Below, piece by piece: positions 62,367-64,000 of a stretch of DNA of 64,000 bases (positions are counted from its first letter, which is position 1; each line of letters starts with the position of its first letter). The notes under the pieces are model-generated. The model saw nothing but the letters and a program-made list of their open reading frames with translations, did no database searches and was not told where the DNA came from. Where the stretch lies: positions 1 to 64,000 of the forward strand of contig JANQRS010000036.1 of the NCBI GenBank assembly GCA_028284445.1. The letters are read 5' to 3'. The DNA comes from Calditrichia bacterium (lineage in GTDB: Bacteria; Calditrichota; Calditrichia; RBG-13-44-9; J075). Position numbers and translations under genes: made by a program.

Positions 62367-62819
62367 ATGCCAATTTATGATTATTTCCTGATCACTCTGG
62401 TCGCCGGCCTTATTGCCACCGTTGGGATTACGATATATATGAAGGTGATTGCCCGAAACTCCAAGAGCAACGTTGATATGGTGAGAGCGGTTGGTGGCTT
62501 ATACAGCCGGTCGTACGAGCGCGCACAATCCGTAGGCTTGTCGGTACATTTCATGGCCGGACTTATTTTCTCCGGCGTTTACACATTTGCCCTGCTATAT
62601 ATGATTAAGCCCGACGCAATGCTGGCGGCAATTATTGGCGGTGCAGTCTTGGCCTTTATTCACGGGTTTATTTTTAGTTTCGTTATGGTTATTATTGCCA
62701 AGAAACATCCGCTCGAGAAATTCCGCGAAACCAGCCTGAAATCAGTTGCAGTACATTTTGGCGGACACCTGGTTTATGGTGTTATTCTTGGCGCTGTTGT
62801 CGGAGCGTTTGTTGTGTAA
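62367..62819 (+). CDS. hypothetical four-helix membrane protein
   Basis: 150 residues with four hydrophobic segments (near 6-26, 63-82, 86-111, 126-149) and a Lys/Arg-rich first cytoplasmic stretch. Gly-x-x-x-Gly-like spacing in the last helix (GGHLVYGVILGAVVGAFVV). Not recognised. It has a consensus-like promoter, AAAGGAG at 8 nt, and its own terminator, so it is a single, probably strongly expressed gene. Confidence 0.8.
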   Translation: MPIYDYFLITLVAGLIATVGITIYMKVIARNSKSNVDMVRAVGGLYSRSYERAQSVGLSVHFMAGLIFSGVYTFALLYMIKPDAMLAAIIGGAVLAFIHGFIFSFVMVIIAKKHPLEKFRETSLKSVAVHFGGHLVYGVILGAVVGAFVV

Positions 62820-62866
62820 CGCTTGGTCTTGCGCTGCATGGCATCCAAGGCATTTCAAAATTGAAA

Positions 62867-62902
62867 CGGCGAATTCACTTGCTTGAATTCGCCGCTTTTT
62901 TT
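62867..62902. terminator. rho-independent terminator, likely bidirectional
   Basis: Perfect 11-bp stem CGGCGAATTCA with TGAATTCGCCG, a 6-nt loop, and a run of seven T on the + strand. On the minus strand the stem is followed by TTTCAATTTT. It serves both the small membrane protein gene and the convergent amylase-like gene, whose stop lies within the T run. Confidence 0.92.
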
Positions 62903-64000
62903 AAGGAATTTTCAATAGCGCATCATCGAGGATCAATGGCGCATACGGGTTATCGCTGCCGCCAAATTCATAGGGACCACCTTTCAGCGTCAGCGGCCGC
63001 CTGAACCCTTCACTTCCGCCGCCATCCCAGGTAGTCACATAGATCTTTGCACCGCGTAGGGGAGCGCTACCCACCTGGCGTGCATCAAAATTGATGGATA
63101 TTCTCCGATTATCCTTATCAACGGAAACGGACGGACTCGGCGTGACAATGATGCCGTTTGGCGATTCTCCGCTGGGATCATTTCGGGCAAATATGCTGCT
63201 CCAGCCCCCAACGTAGAAGTGATAATTCCATTCGAAGCCTTCCGGTCCATCGCTGCGGAGTCGCGGCAGCGCCTTTTGTCCCGGCTGATCCGGCAAGTCG
63301 ATAAAAATATCGAACACCGCGTGGTCAAATCCGTTCGGCGGTATCCACATATCAGTGATGTCGCCGGTTTCGATTTCCAGCATCAGGTTACTTCCGGCAA
63401 CTGTTGCCTTCACCTCACGCAGATCCATCTGCTCACCGAATGTTGGGTCACTGGGCTTTAAATACTTTCCTCGTGGTCCGTTGTCGTCGTTTGCAGGGTC
63501 TTCTTTAATTGCCTCCTGCCCGGAAACAGCGACTTGCGTTGTTATCGTAATCGATTCTTTAGCCGCGTGATTTTTCGGCTCCGAATAGACCGTAATCTCA
63601 TGCATACTCCTGCCGAAAGGAAAGGCCTGAATGGGAATGGTCTGACGCCATCTGCCATCTTTGTTCGGAAAGATTGTTGTTCCTTCGAGAATTCTGCCGT
63701 TGATGACGACTTTCAGCGGGCCAATATGCCGTGGTGCGCTACCTTCCAGAACGATATCATCTTCCAGAACCTGCCCGTCAAAATTTGAGCCAATCGAAAT
63801 CGGTTTGTATGTCAGCTTGCGAAGTCCCCTGCCGTCCGGTGCGAGTATGGCAGCGGAGCGTCCCGGTAATTTGAATGTGAGGCCGCGTTGGGCCACGAGT
63901 TCAAAGTCAGCAGGTAGGTTTAGGCTTGCCAACGTCGTCAGGCGTTGCCGGCCCTTCAGTCCCGCGTCCAGATTGCTCACCAGTATTTCGTGTGAAGCAG
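62901..64000 (-). CDS. C-terminal part of glucodextranase/amylase-like protein (DOMON-like domain), partial
   Basis: The frame is open to the right edge of the window, so the true start is beyond it. The visible C-terminal part has a short beta stretch that looks like the end of an alpha-amylase fold (EILVSNLDAGLKGRQRLTTLASL), a beta-sandwich (GPLKVVINGRILEGTTIFPN), and a C-terminal glucodextranase-type DOMON domain (about 200 residues: DPTFGEQMDLREVKATVAGS; PPNGFDHAVFDIFIDLPD; IYVTTWDGGGSEGFRRPL). Such C-terminal domains bind starch-like glucan or anchor the enzyme at the surface. Catalytic residues are outside the window. A bidirectional terminator sits at its 3' end. Confidence 0.8.
   Translation of the reverse strand, partial: ASHEILVSNLDAGLKGRQRLTTLASLNLPADFELVAQRGLTFKLPGRSAAILAPDGRGLRKLTYKPISIGSNFDGQVLEDDIVLEGSAPRHIGPLKVVINGRILEGTTIFPNKDGRWRQTIPIQAFPFGRSMHEITVYSEPKNHAAKESITITTQVAVSGQEAIKEDPANDDNGPRGKYLKPSDPTFGEQMDLREVKATVAGSNLMLEIETGDITDMWIPPNGFDHAVFDIFIDLPDQPGQKALPRLRSDGPEGFEWNYHFYVGGWSSIFARNDPSGESPNGIIVTPSPSVSVDKDNRRISINFDARQVGSAPLRGAKIYVTTWDGGGSEGFRRPLTLKGGPYEFGGSDNPYAPLILDDALLKIP

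Overview
The window (about 50% GC by eye, dense, mostly short operons on both strands) looks like a chromosomal segment of a Gram-negative member of the FCB group (Bacteroidota, Ignavibacteria, Calditrichota, candidate phylum KSB1 and relatives). The signs are envelope genes typical of that group: a secreted protein ending in a YPNPFNPTT-type C-terminal sorting domain, a PorV/PorQ-like outer-membrane protein, a GWxTD-domain protein, a TonB-dependent receptor with an N-terminal carboxypeptidase-regulatory-like domain, and several lipoproteins. KSB1 or Calditrichota-like is my best guess, and no rRNA or marker gene is present to settle it. I saw no tRNA, rRNA, CRISPR array or prophage.

Layout. 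0-8.6 kb: 8-bp tandem repeat, an MFS transporter/msrA pair, a fused SpmA-SpmB-like membrane protein, a DUF3667-type zinc-ribbon membrane protein, a large lipoprotein with a split amidase-like domain, and a haloalkane dehalogenase homologue. 8.8-12.9 kb: an acyl-CoA synthetase / SDR / aldehyde dehydrogenase operon that could take long-chain alcohols to acyl-CoA. 12.9-17.5 kb: a 2-hydroxyacid dehydrogenase, an H-NOX gas sensor overlapping its hybrid histidine kinase, and galE. 17.57-18.32 kb: a REP-associated Y1 transposase flanked by its own 49-bp repeats. 18.4-25.1 kb: a DsbA-like/SDR pair, a TMEM220-like protein, a three-gene operon resembling minor pilins without the usual leader, and a Gfo/Idh/MocA plus TIM-barrel isomerase pair for sugar or inositol metabolism. 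25.3-29.8 kb: a full-length Lhr helicase. 30-36.9 kb: an outer-membrane protein, a TauE/SafE permease, an alpha/beta hydrolase, a repeat-rich gap, a Doc toxin-antitoxin pair, and a TetR/SDR regulatory pair with clear operators. 36.9-42.3 kb: an osmoprotectant-type ABC transporter with a binding-protein/permease fusion, then an FdrA/DUF1116 pair. 42.4-59.5 kb: an envelope region (GWxTD protein, degenerate 5'-nucleotidase with a barrel-like tail, two secreted beta proteins, lipoprotein, TonB receptor, PorV-like protein, NHL lipoprotein, FG-GAP protein). 59.6-64 kb: a MacB/FtsX-type permease, a small membrane protein behind a strong promoter, and the C-terminal part of a glucodextranase/amylase-like protein that continues past the right edge.

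The window is unusually rich in short intergenic repeats: two families of C/G-rich palindromes, REP-like pairs around the transposase, a MITE-like inverted repeat, dispersed TTCCAATATTCC-type repeats, and simple tandem repeats of 7 and 8 bp. The observations I rate most worth following are the leader-less minor-pilin-like operon, the transposase/REP unit with an apparent ATA start, the TetR operator set (including one in front of a distant dehydrogenase), the isolated FdrA/DUF1116 pair, and the outer-membrane operon at 51-57.5 kb.
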